Source: Orychophragmus violaceus (taxonomy: Eukaryota > Streptophyta > Magnoliopsida > Brassicales > Brassicaceae). Taken from it: 64,000 bases of DNA. The stretch's first letter is position 1; each line of letters starts with the position of its first letter. The notes under the pieces were generated by a model. That model had not been told where the DNA came from and did not search any database. It worked only from the letters and a program-made list of their open reading frames with translations. The stretch is taken from positions 28,294,067 through 28,358,066 of the forward strand of contig CM058230.1 of assembly GCA_030180135.1 (NCBI GenBank), written 5' to 3'. Both the position numbers and the translations under genes were made by a program. Of this stretch, positions 1 to 11,590 are shown piece after piece.

Positions 1-1408
1 AGTGTGGTGAACTTGAATGTCCTAATCTAATTGTGGAGTTTACTTGGGACAGTTGCTAAGTGTGAGGGAAGTACATTGTGGTCTTGAGCTCTGTAGGAAA
101 GTTTTCAGTGGCCTACTAAGTGAATGTGAATGTGAAAGTTCCTAGGACGAAATGAGTGTCTGAGTTTTCAAACCTTTTTCTTATGCTTTGGTTCTTTACT
201 TTCTTGAGGGCAAGCACGAGCTAAGTGTGGGGGAGTTGATATATCATGGTTTTTATAGGTTTTCAACCATGATATAGTTGTATATATTGAGTCTTTAACC
301 TGGTTTTTAGAGTCTATTGAGTCTTTTACAGGTAAGCTTGCGCTTGGAGCAAAAGATGGAATTATATGACGTTTCTGGTGATTTGTGAAACGAGCTGAAG
401 TTGGTGTCTCGGCCACAACTGGATGTCGACCGACACTAATGCTGATCTCGGTCGACACTGAAGGCGACCGCGAGTTTAAGACAGGTTTTGAAGAATTGCA
501 GAATTGCCCAGAAGTTTCCCTAATTCTAATTTAGCCCCAAAACGTGTTTAGTGGTTTTTAATTAGGTTTTTGAGAGCAGGCTCTTTATGCTATCTTTTGT
601 TCTTGTTCTTACTTGTTCTTGCTTTTGAGATTGAGAGATTTTGGCTAGGGGCTGATTCTTGCTACTTGTAACCTTGAGAGAAGGATTTCGAACCCCTTTA
701 CTTTTATCTATTCAATATTTGGTTTTCTATTCAATGATGTATTGATTACTTGATAATATGTCTGAGTAGTCACCTAGTTAGATTTAGGGATTCTCATAAG
801 GGTTTTATGCTTGTTTGATAACTGATTCATTAGGATTCACCCTTTGTTTGTTCATCGCCTAAGTTGTGCTTCATAATGAATTCTGGATTGATCACCTAGG
901 GTTTAGATCTGAGATAATTGACAATAGCACGAGAGTGTGAGTTATAATCTGAACGAACTTAGTGTGAGCAATTTGACTAGATACAAAGAGATTTGGTTTA
1001 GGAGAATTGTGAACCGATAAAACCTGTTCTTAATGCTAGTTTAGAACTCTAGGATCACAAAGAGATTTGGATCGCTAGGTTGCTAGATATAGAAATAATC
1101 TCAGCGAGAGTTGGATTGTTTAGCATTGTTTTTCTAGTTCTTGGACCTGTTTTAATCTGAATCCGGTTAGTTAAGTGTCTAGCATTGCATAATTCTCGAG
1201 AACTTCCTAAGTCTGACGCCTTTCTCTTATTGAATTCACCTTCCTATTTACTTGCCTTTTGTTTACTGCCTTCTGGAATTGATTTAGCTTAAATTGACAA
1301 CATATAATTTGTCGTGTGACCGTGAGTCCTTGTGGATTCGATACCCTAAATACTACATTCGCATATATGTGCACTTGCAGTAGAATAGGGATAATTCTTT
1401 ACCTATCA
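1..1408 (+). mobile_element. Athila-like LTR retrotransposon D, 3' end
   Basis: The 3' end of a plus-strand Athila-like element whose body lies left of the window. Bases 1-236 are internal 3' non-coding sequence closely resembling 23740-23980 of element B. They end in a purine-rich tract (AAGTGTGGGGGAG) that abuts an LTR at 237. No coding capacity is visible. The sequence right of the LTR (1409 on) is not a primer-binding site but the interior of another element (C), so D is an insertion into C. The putative target duplication on the right would be CCATT; the left copy is outside the window. The match to element B is by eye. Confidence 0.8.
237..1408 (+). repeat. 3' LTR of Athila-like element D
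   Basis: A 1172-bp LTR starting TGATATATCATGG and ending CCTATCA, so the ends form a TGATA/TATCA inverted pair. Its length equals that of the 5' LTR of element B once B's insertion is removed. It carries a paired motif, GTCGACCGACAC at 425-436 and TCGGTCGACAC at 448-458. Confidence 0.85.
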
Positions 1409-2177
1409 CCATTCCATTATGTTTGAAACTTGTGAATCTTATGTTATGATGTTGCCTTTGCTTCTGATTTGTGTTTGCATGATCTTAATAACTAACAAGT
1501 CAAAAATTGTAATGGAAACACGAGTTGAATTTTTTTTTTTGCGAAAGCGAGTATGCACAACCTATTATTGAATCCTATATACATCCATTTTGCATCAATT
1601 AAAATGTGATGTCGATCGACATCATGTTGTGCGTCGATCGACGGCATCAAGTAAGGTTCATGTTTTACATGTTCTATTTGTTCCATATCACTTTTTCTGA
1701 GTCTTAGGCCCAACTCCACTGAGGACAGTGTATTTCAAGTGTTGGGAAGTGGTTACAGACGACATCTTTTCTTTTATCAGTCAATTAAGTTGTGAGTCAA
1801 ACCATTGTGTATGAAACTATGATTTTTCGAGCAAAGAACCACATTTGAAGGAATCTAAGTGACCATTGGACGAATTCACAGCAATATATGACTATTTAAA
1901 ACCCTTAAGACTGATAAACCTACCAAGGACACCCATATCTCTTATGAGTATCCATCACTGACTTCGCCCCTAACCTGACTTTATTTTGTCACCTTGGGGC
2001 TTGGTATAATTTTGATTGGATTCCTCCTCCAATCATGCAAAACTTGTTTGTGTGAGTACAATTTCTCTACTTTCCTTCAAGCTAAAAAAAAAATAAAAAT
2101 CTGAGGGTAAGCTAGTACCTTCGAAGTGATCACATGAGTAGCAATTACCCTTGTTATCTTATGTGCTTCATGGAAAC
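1409..2177 (+). mobile_element. Athila-like element C, internal segment 1
   Basis: Non-coding 3' internal sequence of an older Athila-like element. It aligns by eye with 22990-23530 of element B: the block around GAGGACAGTG near 1725, the TATGAAACTATGATTTTTCGAG stretch near 1810 (partly divergent), and the GGACACCCATATCT stretch near 1926. The segment stops where the Copia LTR begins at 2178 and resumes at 15041. A perfect 16-bp palindrome centred on GTCGATCGAC lies at 1608-1623, with a second GTCGATCGAC at 1633-1642. No open reading frame is recognisable. Confidence 0.75.
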
Positions 2178-2855
2178 TGTTGGAATTGTGTCCAGTAATC
2201 TCGGTACTGTCTTTAGAAAGTAAGAGTATGTCAATGATCAGACATAAGTCATATAATACTGGGGGTCATGATGGCTTGCTAGAGTCCGCTCATGATCTAT
2301 AAGTCTTGGACTTATTACCTTTATTATATGATCCCATATGGGTCACACGCCTAAGCTTACAGGAAAATGTGTAGGAACGGATTGACAGAAGTACGGTAAA
2401 AGTGCTAGGCATTTACTGTACTTAGAGATTAAAGGGTTCAGCAATCGTGTGTCGATCGATACACAAGGTGTGTCGATCGACACAGTGCGTGAACGCCTAG
2501 GAAATAATAAGACCGAGAATTGGGCCCGAAAGCCCATGAGAACTAAGACAGGTTTTAAATGAATAAAACCTGACCTAGCTCTCTAATGCTCTCCAAGTCT
2601 GCGCCTCTCTCTCTCTCTCTCTGTCGCCTCCCTCCTCGTGGTCTAGCAGCCAGATTCCTTTGCGTGCGTGTGTGAACCTTTGGAGGATCCATCCCTTGGT
2701 GGCTCTCTGATCTCTGACCATACCATCCCTTTCCGCTGCACAAACAGGTATAAGGTGAGATCAACAATTGTTTCTAATCAAGAGAACCTAGATCCGCATG
2801 TTTAGGATAATCTGAATCAGAGAATTGAATCAGGATTCATCTAAACATTCCTTCA
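2178..2855 (+). repeat. 5' LTR of Copia element
   Basis: A 678-bp LTR starting TGTTGGAATTG and ending CATTCCTTCA. It is essentially identical to 14360-15035; the CT run near 2600 is longer by one dinucleotide. It contains GTCGATCGAT at 2451-2460 and a perfect 14-bp palindrome around GTCGATCGAC at 2470-2483. Confidence 0.93.
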
Positions 2856-2856
2856 G

Positions 2857-2874
2857 TGGTATCAGAGCCATTGG
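2857..2874 (+). promoter_or_regulatory. Copia primer-binding site
   Basis: TGGTATCAGAGCCATTGG starts one base after the 5' LTR. Its first 14 bases match the complement of the 3' end of plant initiator methionine tRNA, the usual Copia primer. Confidence 0.85.
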
Positions 2875-4419
2875 TTCTGGTTTTTCTTGTTTAGATTCAT
2901 GTTTAGGATTGTTTAAAGAGGTGTTTTTGAATCAATCTACTGATAAGATTAAAACACTTAAGAAACAAGAATTGAATCCTAAACAAACAGTTGAAAAATC
3001 GCATGACCAAGCTATATTGATTTGGTATGCGACCTAAACTGATTTTTGCATCGACTGAGATCGCATTGCATCGATCGATGCAATGCATGGATCGATCGTT
3101 GCAACCGCGAGAGATTGACCACGATCGCATGGATCGATCAAACGATCGCATGGATCTCGCGAGAATCTCTCGGCCAAATCTGTTAACCATTCGTGCACGC
3201 GTGAGAGCATCGATCGATGCAGGATCGATGCACGATCGATGCAGGATCGATGCTGAGAGCGTCGATCGATGCGGTTAGGGTTTTGGCTCGGTTTAATGTA
3301 ATTAAAACTTAAACCGTCACAGTTTAATAAACAGACTTAATAAATTTATTAAGTTCTGGTTAAACCGGGATAAGAAATCCAATGTCGAAATAATTATTGG
3401 ATTTAGTGCCTAAACCAGGATTTTCTAATTTGATTTGGTTGGACCAAATAAATTGAGAAAATCCAGTTTAGTAAATAACCGGTTGACAATTGTGGTCGTC
3501 GTAGTAATTAATTTTGGTTAGACCAATTTTAATGAACCAGACCGGTTATGTCATTTAATTGGACAATTGGGTCATGTCTTGGACATGGACCAATTCTTGG
3601 GCCTCGGGCCAAGAAGTTAAAACAATTGGGCCAATTATTTGAGTCTTTCTTCAGATTAATTTAAAATTTATTTTATAAAATTATAAAGTCGATTTTAAAT
3701 TAAAGTTTCCGAAATTTTGAAATTAGAAAGTTTCTTAAAATAGAAGTTTCTAGATTTGCGGGTTTTGGATTTTAAAGAAATTTCTAAAGTTAGAAAGTTT
3801 CCGGTTTTAGAAAGTTTCCAATTTTAGAAAGTTTCCTAAAATAGTAGGTTTCCAAAAATAGAAAGTTTCCCGAAATAGTAATCTTCTATTTTGGGAATGA
3901 AATTTTAATAAACCTACGAACCTCAAATAATATCAAGCGTTGGATGTCTTGCCCAGTCTATGTCAGCTGTCGAAGCCCATTCAATTGTATTCATGGCCTT
4001 ACAGTGTGAAGGTGTCTACTTTTGCGTGGATAAGACGGTTTGTGATTCATAAATGTCATTGGGAGTCCCAGACATTAATGATTACATGACTGTATAGTCT
4101 GGTTTTCTTGACTAGGCCATCGGGAGTCCCGGGCCTTGAGACATCAGAGTGGATTGGGCCTCGGGCCCAGATTCACAACCAAGAGTTATATCACGGATAT
4201 AATTAGCCGACATAGGGCTTACCGATATAAGCAGAGGTTTGGTGACGGCCAGTGGCCCACTTTAATCTTAGTTATATGTGGATCTTGGAATCATTATATT
4301 CTATTGAGGGTAACTTATGTTATTGAATATAATGCGTGATTAATCATATTAAATATAATACGAGATTAATCATATTGAACATAATAACTAATAACCTTTT
4401 TATCTTATATATTTCAGCT
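2875..4419 (+). other. Copia untranslated leader with palindrome cluster
   Basis: About 1.5 kb between primer-binding site and gag, with no gene. A cluster of ATCGATCGAT-type palindromes occupies 3060-3275, including a perfect 24-bp palindrome at 3063-3086 and at least six further GATCGATC or TCGATCGA cores. A second part (3660-3890) is a run of short degenerate repeats of the type GAAAGTTTCC. Just before the gag ATG, a pyrimidine-rich stretch ending TATTTCAG looks like a 3' splice site, so the leader may be spliced; this is inference. Confidence 0.7.
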
Positions 4420-7400
4420 ATGACTACTACAAGCACACAAAACACATTCTCAATCCGGTCTGTTCTCGAGAAGGAGAAGCTGACTGGAACGAACTTCCTG
4501 ACGTGGTCAAGGAACTTGAGGCTGGTCCTCAAGCAGGAGAAGAAGGATTATGTCCTTCGTGATCCTCTCCCCGAGAGGCCTGCTAACAATGCCGCCAGGA
4601 CTCTGCATAATGCTTGGGAAAAGCATTCGTCAGATGAAAATGATGTGTATTGCCTTATGTTGGCGACAATGACTGGTGAGCTGCAAATGCAGTTCGAGAG
4701 TGTGTTGTCACCAATTGAGATAATGGCAAGCCTGAAATCGCTTTTTCAGGAGCAAGCAAGGACTGAGAGGTTTCAGACTGTTAAGAACCTCTTAGACTGT
4801 AAGTTGGCTGCGAATGCGGCAGTGAGTCCTCATGTCTTGAAGATGATGGGTTATCTCGATCATCTTCAGAAACTCGACTGTCCTATCAGCCAAGAACTTG
4901 CCTGCGACATCATTCTGCAGTCATTACCTGCAAGCTATGATCAGTTCATTCTGAACTTTAACATGCATGGCTTGAGTAAGACATTGCCTGAGCTTCACGG
5001 AATGCTCAAGACTGCAGAGCCCAACTTGAGGAAAACCGCCAAGGACCCCAATGTGCTTATGGTGCAAAAGGGCAAGGGGTTTAAGAAATCCTCTGCTAAG
5101 GATAAGGGAAAGGCCAAGGCTGTCCAAGTCGCGGACAAGGACACGCCAAAGCCCAAGCCCAAGTCCAAGGCTGGGCCAACTGACATATGCAGGTTCTGTA
5201 AAGAACCAGGGCATTGGAGGAGAGAATGTAAGAAATTCCAAGAAGGTCTAAAGGAATTGAAGAAGAAGACTCTCGAGACTTCTTCGACAGGTATTTTTGT
5301 TATAGAAGTTAATACAACTACTTCTGATAATACCTCATGGGTTATGGATACTGGTTGTGGGGCTCATATTTGTACTAATATGCAGGCACTCAGCAACAGT
5401 AGAAGGCTGAAGCAAGGACAAGTGGAGCTACGAGTTGGGAATGGAGCGAAAGTTCCAGCACTAGCTGTAGGCACATACTTGTTGTCTTTACCTTCGGGAT
5501 TGATTTTAGAACTCAATAATTGTTATTTTGTACCTGCTATAAGCAGGAATATTATTTCAATTTCTTTGTTGGATTTGGAAGGTTATGATTTTTCAGTTAA
5601 GAATAAATTATGTTCCTTCAATCGCAACAATTTGTTCTATGGTTCTGCCCCTCTTACGAATGGGCTTTACATACTCGATCAATCCGCGCCAGTTTATAAC
5701 ATTAATACCAAACGGTTCAAACCTAATGAGGAGAACCGAACGTTTCTATGGCATTGTCATTTAGGGCACATCAGCGAGAAACGCATCAAGAGGCTCCATT
5801 CGAATGGACTTCTTGGCTCATTTGACTTTGAGTCATGTGAGAAATGTGAATCCTGCATAATGGGCAAAATGACGCGGGCCCCCTTTAATAAACCTAACGA
5901 GAGGGCCAGTGACTTATTGGGCCTGATACACACTGACGTGTGTGGCCCAATGTCCACAAATGCAAGAGGAAACTATCAGTACTTCATTACCTTCACTGAT
6001 GATTTCAGTAGGTATGGATATGTTTATTTAATGAAACATAAGTCTGAATCTTTTGAGAAGTTCAGAGAATTCCAAAATGAAGTACAGAACCAACTTGGTA
6101 AAAGCATTAAGGCTCTTCGGTCCGACCGAGGAGGAGAATACTTAAGCCAAGAATTCAGTGATCATCTAAGAGAGTGTGGGATCGTATCCCAACTCACTCC
6201 TCCCGGAACACCTCAAAGGAATGGTGTGTCTGAGAGGAGAAATCGGACCTTATTGGATATGGTTCGATCTATGATGAGTCACACAGACCTTCCAATATCC
6301 CTTTGGGGATATGCTCTGCTAACAGCAGTGTTCACTCTAAATAGAGCGCCATCGAAAGCAGTAGCAAAGACACCATATGAATTATGGACTGGAGAAGCTC
6401 CAGTGCTGTCTTATCTCAGAATTTGGGGTTGTGAAGCCTACGTCAAGAGATTAATCTCAGACAAGCTTACACCAAAGTCTGATAAATGCTACTTCATTGG
6501 TTATCCGAAGGAAACCAAGGCTTATTACTTCTATCTACGTTCCGAGAACAAGATCTTTGTTGCCCGGGATTGTAACTTTCTTGAGAGGGAGTTTCTCTCT
6601 AAGAAAGACAGTGGGAGTAAGGTACTGCTTGAAGAAATTCAAGATGAACAGGATACTGCTCAACCTAATGAGGAAGAGCAGCAGGAGGACCTACAAGAAA
6701 TTGTAGAGCCTGAACCTGTAGTACCTGAAGTTCGAAGATCCGGGAGGATCCGTCACGAACCCGAGAGATATCAAGGATTCCTCGTGACTGACTGTCATGA
6801 TCTTCTGATCATTGATGGTGATGAACCATCGAACTTCAATCAAGCCATGATGGGCCCAGATTCCTCAAAGTGGCGCAAGGCCACTGATTCCGAAATGGAC
6901 TCCATGTCGGTCAACCAAGTGTTTTCGTTGGTTGACTTACCCGCTGGTGTAAAAGCCATCGAGTGCAAATGGATCTTCAAGAAGAAGATTGACGTGGATG
7001 GAAATGTCCAGATATATAAAGCCAGGTTGGTGGCAAAAGGTTTCAGACAAGTTCACGGTGTGGATTACGATGAAACCTATTCACCAGTGGCTATGATGAA
7101 ATCTATTCGGATTCTACTAGCAACTGCAGCTTTTCATGATTATGAAATTTGGCAGATGGACGTGAAAACCGCCTTCCTGAATGGTATTCTGGAAGAGGAT
7201 GTGTATATGACACAACCTGACGGTTACATAGATCCAAAGAATGCTGGGAAAGTATGCAAGCTTCATAAATCCATTTATGGATTGAAGCAAGCATCGAGGA
7301 GCTGGAATCTTCGTTTTGATGAAGCGATCAAACAATTTGACTTCATCAGAAACGAAGAAGAACAATGCGTGTATAAGAAAACTAGTGGGAGCAAGATAGT

Positions 7401-7639
7401 ATTTCTTATTCTGTATGTCGATGACATACTGCTTCTCGGAAACGACATTCCAATGCTGAAGTCCGTAAAGGACTGGCTTGGAAGTTGTTTTTCCATGAAA
7501 GACATGGGTGAAGCCGCATACGTTCTTGGAATCAGGATCTACCGGGATAGATCTAGAAGGCTGATAGGCTTGTGTCAAGATTCATACATTGACAAAGTCC
7601 TGCAAAGATTCAGCATGAAGGATTCCAAGAAGGGCTTCA
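4420..7639 (+). CDS. Copia gag-pol polyprotein, N-terminal part (interrupted)
   Basis: This encodes capsid/nucleocapsid, protease, integrase and most of the reverse transcriptase of the Copia element. I start at the ATG at 4420 (MTTTSTQNTFS); an upstream in-frame ATG at 4336 adds 28 hydrophobic residues that do not look like gag. Visible motifs, numbered from 4420: a CX2CX4HX4C knuckle (CRFCKEPGHWRREC) near residue 257, the protease DTG in WVMDTGCGAHIC near 310, the HHCC integrase zinc region near 445, an integrase catalytic triad (HTDVCG, RSDRGGEY, NGVSER with a D-35-E spacing), and YVDD of the reverse transcriptase near 999. At 7639 the frame runs into the LTR of element E and ends by chance at 7668. 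Joined across E, the frame continues into 12752-13509 without a stop, for about 1325 residues in total. Confidence 0.95.
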
Positions 7640-8797
7640 TGATAGGTCTAGTTTTATCCCTATACTAACTGCAAGTGCACAGTGATGTAGTTGTAGTACT
7701 TAGGGTATCGAATCCACAGGGACTCTGGTCAACGATAGATGAAAACAGAAGTGATTAAACTAGGAGAAAGCAATATGGGAAAGCAGTAAATCAGACAGCA
7801 GAAAGTAAATCGAGCGAGTTGTGAGCAAGGAAGCGAAGCGTTAGGTTTCAGGAGTTCTCAGGAAATCAGGAACGCAAGCAATCAATCTATCTAGATCCAA
7901 TCAATAACTATTCTAGAACTCAAACACTGATATAGAATTAACCAAATTCCTTTGCGATAATTCTCTAAGTCTAAGTGCAGCAAACCAAACTTTCGTTTGC
8001 GAGAACTAACAGATTAAACTAGCATTAATTCCAAGTTTGATATGTTCACAATTATCTTAAACCAAACTTCCGTTTGCGCAAAGTTTAATTGCTTATCTAA
8101 GTTCTTTCTAGTTAAATTAACCAACTTCCGCTGAATTAATCAACCTAATATCATAACTCTGATTAGCTACTTCAGATTAAGCATTAAGAGCAACTTAGAT
8201 AAAGAACTAGCAGATATAAATCTCTACAGATTGATTTAAACTATAATTCTCTGAAATCCCTAATGAGAATCCTTCAACCTAACAGGTAAACTACTCAGAT
8301 ATGTTCATCGAAACAGAAAACATCTTAAGTAGAAAACCAAATATCATAAAACAGAATAATCAACAGGGGTTCGAAATCCTCTCTCTTTCGAGAGCAAGAT
8401 CAGCCCCTAAGGCTCTCTGAAATAAAATAAGACTTAATGAAAGCGTAGCCTAAACAATGGCTTAAAAACTCTTATATAATGGTCTAAAGTCGGCTGGGGG
8501 CCTTTTTGCAAGTCTGGGAAGTTTCTGGGCAAAAACTGTAATTTCTCCAAAATGCAGATTTTTGGGCGCAGAACTGCAACGACAGTTGCACAGACTGCAA
8601 CGATCGTTGCACTGCGAAAATGCAGCCAGTGAACTCTGTGAAGTCTCTAAATAGTGCAGAATTGCTCCAAATGCTCCCAAAACGTCCAATTAGGCTCCAG
8701 ATGTGTCTAAACCTGAAAACATACTAAAAAGAACACAAAAGACACTAAAAAGACATCTATATCATGGCATAAAATGGGTAAAAACCATGATATATCA
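7640..8797 (-). repeat. 3' LTR of element E
   Basis: A 1158-bp LTR (minus orientation) with TGATA/TATCA ends. Next to it, 8798-8810 reads ACTCCCCCACACT, the complement of the polypurine tract. A perfect 16-bp palindrome TGCAACGATCGTTGCA lies at 8596-8611. Confidence 0.93.
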
Positions 8798-10127
8798 ACT
8801 CCCCCACACTTAGCTCTTGCTTGCCCTCAAGCAAGTAAAGAACCAAAGTATAAGCGAAGAGGTTTGAAAACACAGAAACTCATTTCGTCCTAGGAACTTT
8901 CACAATCACATTCACTTGGTAAGCCACTGAAAACATCCCTACAGAACTCAAGACCACAATATACTTCCCCCACACTTAGCAACTGTCCCAAGTAAACTCC
9001 ACAATCACATTCAAGCATTCAAATTCACCCTACTGACTTCTGCAAGTATTTAAGTGCGGTCTCACCTAAGGAGTATCGATCAAAGGGCACATGGATTCTT
9101 ACCTTATCAGCTCTAGACCACCATACTATCTTTCTCTAGTCCCTTTCTTCTCTTTCCCTTCCTTAACAACTGATTTTTCCCCACTGGGTATCATTTTATT
9201 TTTTTTTATCAGTGTTCTTCCCGTTAAGGGGTGTACTTTGGACACATTCCATGGATCACATGAGAGAAAATAGTGTTTGCTACCATTCTCATGACCACTT
9301 CGGAGTTACTCACTCATCCGCAGTTTATTATTATTTTTTTTTACTTTATGGAAGGGGAGAAGGGAACTAAATAGGATAGGTTGACAGGCTGTGTCAGAAC
9401 TAAAAAGGGAATCCGACACAAAGTATACCAAGCCCTTAAGTGAGAAAATCTAAGTCAGTATTAAGGTGAAGTCAGTAAAAGGATCCTCTGATACCTGAAG
9501 TGATGTGGGTGTTCTCAGTAGGTTGATCTATGTCTGGGTTTTCTAACAGTCATAGAGTCTCTGTAAGTCTGTCCAATGGTCACTTAGTTCCTGTTCAAGC
9601 GAAAAGTTTCCTCGAAAAATCATAGTTTCATACAAATTTTGACTCAATAAAACAAATTTTGAAAAACTAAGAAAACAAAAGCGTGCGTCAGTAGCTTCCT
9701 CCCCCACACTTAAACTACACTGTCCCCAGTGTAATCGAAGCATGAGCTCGGTGAAAGAATAATCAAATTGAAGAACAAACCGAAAAGTTGCAGATTACTT
9801 ACCTGTCGTCGCCCTGCGTCGATCGATGCCCAAGGGTGTCGATCGATGCAAGGCGATTATCGCTCGCGGTTATGTAGATAACCGATGTCTGAACCGCAAT
9901 CAATTCGTTTAACCGTGAATCGCAACCGCATCGATCGATGCACAATGTGTGTCGATCGATGCAATGCGATTTTTCCTGTTTCTCTCGGCTCTGAACACAC
10001 TTAAATAGAAAATCAAAACACCAAAAATAAAAACGGAAAATGAAAACTAAAACGAACCTAACAGTGGGTTGCCTCCCACTCAGCGCTTGTTTTTAGTCAT
10101 TAGCTTGACTATTGGAAGAGATTTGAT
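8798..10127 (-). other. 3' non-coding region of element E
   Basis: No coding frame is evident. Near 10055-10090 is the complement of a block shared with element B (GCGCTGAGTGGGAGGCAACCCA, at about 22678 in B), a conserved landmark of this element family. Paired TCGATCGA motifs occur at 9817-9850 and 9928-9963. Confidence 0.75.
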
Positions 10128-11471
10128 TCAAGGCGGTTTCAACAGAGACTTTGAGTGTCTCTGTGAATATCTCTTCATCCAAGGAGGTGTATAGGCATTC
10201 AGATCATGAGGCTTCCCAAGGAAAGAGAAATCAGAATCAGGGCGGGAGCGAAGCTTGGGCGGTCTACTGCGTTTTCCTGCATTCAAAACAATGTGATTAG
10301 AAGGTTTAAGCTTAGATGATTTGTTCCTTACCTTTGATGTAGATCTGATGTTTGGGGCTTTCTGCTTATGAGCAGTTGCAGGTACTGAAGATGTTAGAGC
10401 AGGTTCAAGAGGAACTGCCATCTTCTTCTTCTTTCCACTATCAGATACTGTAGTTCCACCAATCTGAACTTCTTCTTCCAGATGACCGTCAGTGGAGATC
10501 ATCTTCTTTGCATGAACTCGCAAAGTTTCAACTGGTGGTGTTTTATTCACCTTCTTATCCATCACTTTTATGCAGTTAGCCACTTCTAGCTCTTGTCTGG
10601 AAGGTTTAGGAACCTTAGGATATGGCACTCGGGGCTTGTAAGCTCGTTCTGGCACTGTTGCAGGTTTCTGGACATGTGTGCGTTCTGCATCGATCGTTGC
10701 ATAATGTGTGTCGATCGATGCAAGGCGATTCTGTTTCTCGAAAGAACTCGAAATTGCCGTCAGAACGGCGGGTCGATCGTCACTAAGGGGGTGTCGATCG
10801 GTGCATGTATCAGGCAGACAATATTCATCCAGAAAATCCGAGATTATGCTCTCTTCTTCATCCAGCAACTTAATCTCATCCCTTAAGGTCACAACTTTGA
10901 TGGATCTGTGCTGTTCAGCTTCCCTAGCTTCATTTCGCCTTTCTATTGCTGCATCCAGCTCCTCCATATGTGTGCTCAAAGATTCGAACTTCTCATTCAG
11001 ATCTTTATACAATGCATCCATCTTTGAGTGGTGTGACACACTGATCTGTTGTTGCCTCTCAAGATACTGCTCTATCATGATTTCTATTCTGCTCTCATGA
11101 GCTGTAGGTGCAGGCGGTGCTTGGTAAGAAGAAACACCACAGTTCCTCGAGAAGGCGTTGCCCTGTTGCTGGAAAGGTCCCTGAAAAGCTGATTCCTGAC
11201 TGTAGAATTTATTCCCTCCAATGCAGTTGATAGCTTTTTGCCCATACTTTTCAAGTACAAGACTATGCAGAGACTCTACTTTGCTCTTTAACCAAGTTAT
11301 CTGCGAGTTATCAATCCCTGGATTGAAGAAACAAGACATCTTCCTTATGATATGTGTCGATCGATGCAGGAGAAGCGTCGATCGATGCAAGCTCGAGAAT
11401 GCAACGATCGACACTAAGGGGGTGTCGATCGATGCAAGGCGATTACAGGCGTACCTGAAACGCAGAAACAA
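10128..11471 (-). CDS. Gag-like protein of element E (partial gag)
   Basis: A 447-residue frame read from just inside the 5' LTR. The central part (from about DNSQITWLKSKVESLHSLVLEKYGQ) and a coiled-coil-like stretch (SKMDALYKDLNEKFESLSTHMEELDAAIERR) match the C-terminal half of Athila-type gag and the corresponding part of element B. The C-terminus (YTPPWMKRYSQRHSK) has a counterpart in B at about 22570. The capsid core expected upstream and the aspartic protease expected near the end are both missing. The S-I-D-T and H-R-S-T runs are the translation of embedded TCGATCGA modules. It probably encodes an RNA-binding or structural fragment, if anything; the first 45 residues may be leader. Confidence 0.7.
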   Translation of the reverse strand: MFLRFRYACNRLASIDTPLVSIVAFSSLHRSTLLLHRSTHIIRKMSCFFNPGIDNSQITWLKSKVESLHSLVLEKYGQKAINCIGGNKFYSQESAFQGPFQQQGNAFSRNCGVSSYQAPPAPTAHESRIEIMIEQYLERQQQISVSHHSKMDALYKDLNEKFESLSTHMEELDAAIERRNEAREAEQHRSIKVVTLRDEIKLLDEEESIISDFLDEYCLPDTCTDRHPLSDDRPAVLTAISSSFEKQNRLASIDTHYATIDAERTHVQKPATVPERAYKPRVPYPKVPKPSRQELEVANCIKVMDKKVNKTPPVETLRVHAKKMISTDGHLEEEVQIGGTTVSDSGKKKKMAVPLEPALTSSVPATAHKQKAPNIRSTSKVRNKSSKLKPSNHIVLNAGKRSRPPKLRSRPDSDFSFLGKPHDLNAYTPPWMKRYSQRHSKSLLKPP

Positions 11472-11567
11472 AAAAAGAAAAAAAAATTAGCAACAAAAAA
11501 AAAATAAAAAAAAACGAAAAACCTAGTCTAAACCCTAAGTTCAAATCTATCGAGGACTCAAAAGAGT

Positions 11568-11584
11568 CCCCGGCAACGGCGCCA
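11568..11584 (-). promoter_or_regulatory. Primer-binding site of element E (tRNA-Asp)
   Basis: On the minus strand this reads TGGCGCCGTTGCCGGGG, complementary to the 3' end of plant tRNA-Asp(GUC), the primer of Athila elements. It lies six bases inside the 5' LTR. Confidence 0.88.
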
Positions 11585-11590
11585 AAAACT

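Noticed and set aside
3060..3278. Small protein encoded over the palindrome cluster
   Set aside because: The frames on both strands are a consequence of the palindromic repeats; no start context or conservation argues for translation.
4336..4419. Upstream in-frame ATG as the Copia gag start
   Set aside because: The extra 28 residues are hydrophobic and translated from AT-rich leader that ends in a splice-acceptor-like sequence; gag similarity begins at the ATG at 4420.
8462..8689. 75-codon frame present twice (also 12413-12640)
   Set aside because: It is duplicated only because it lies in the two LTRs of element E.
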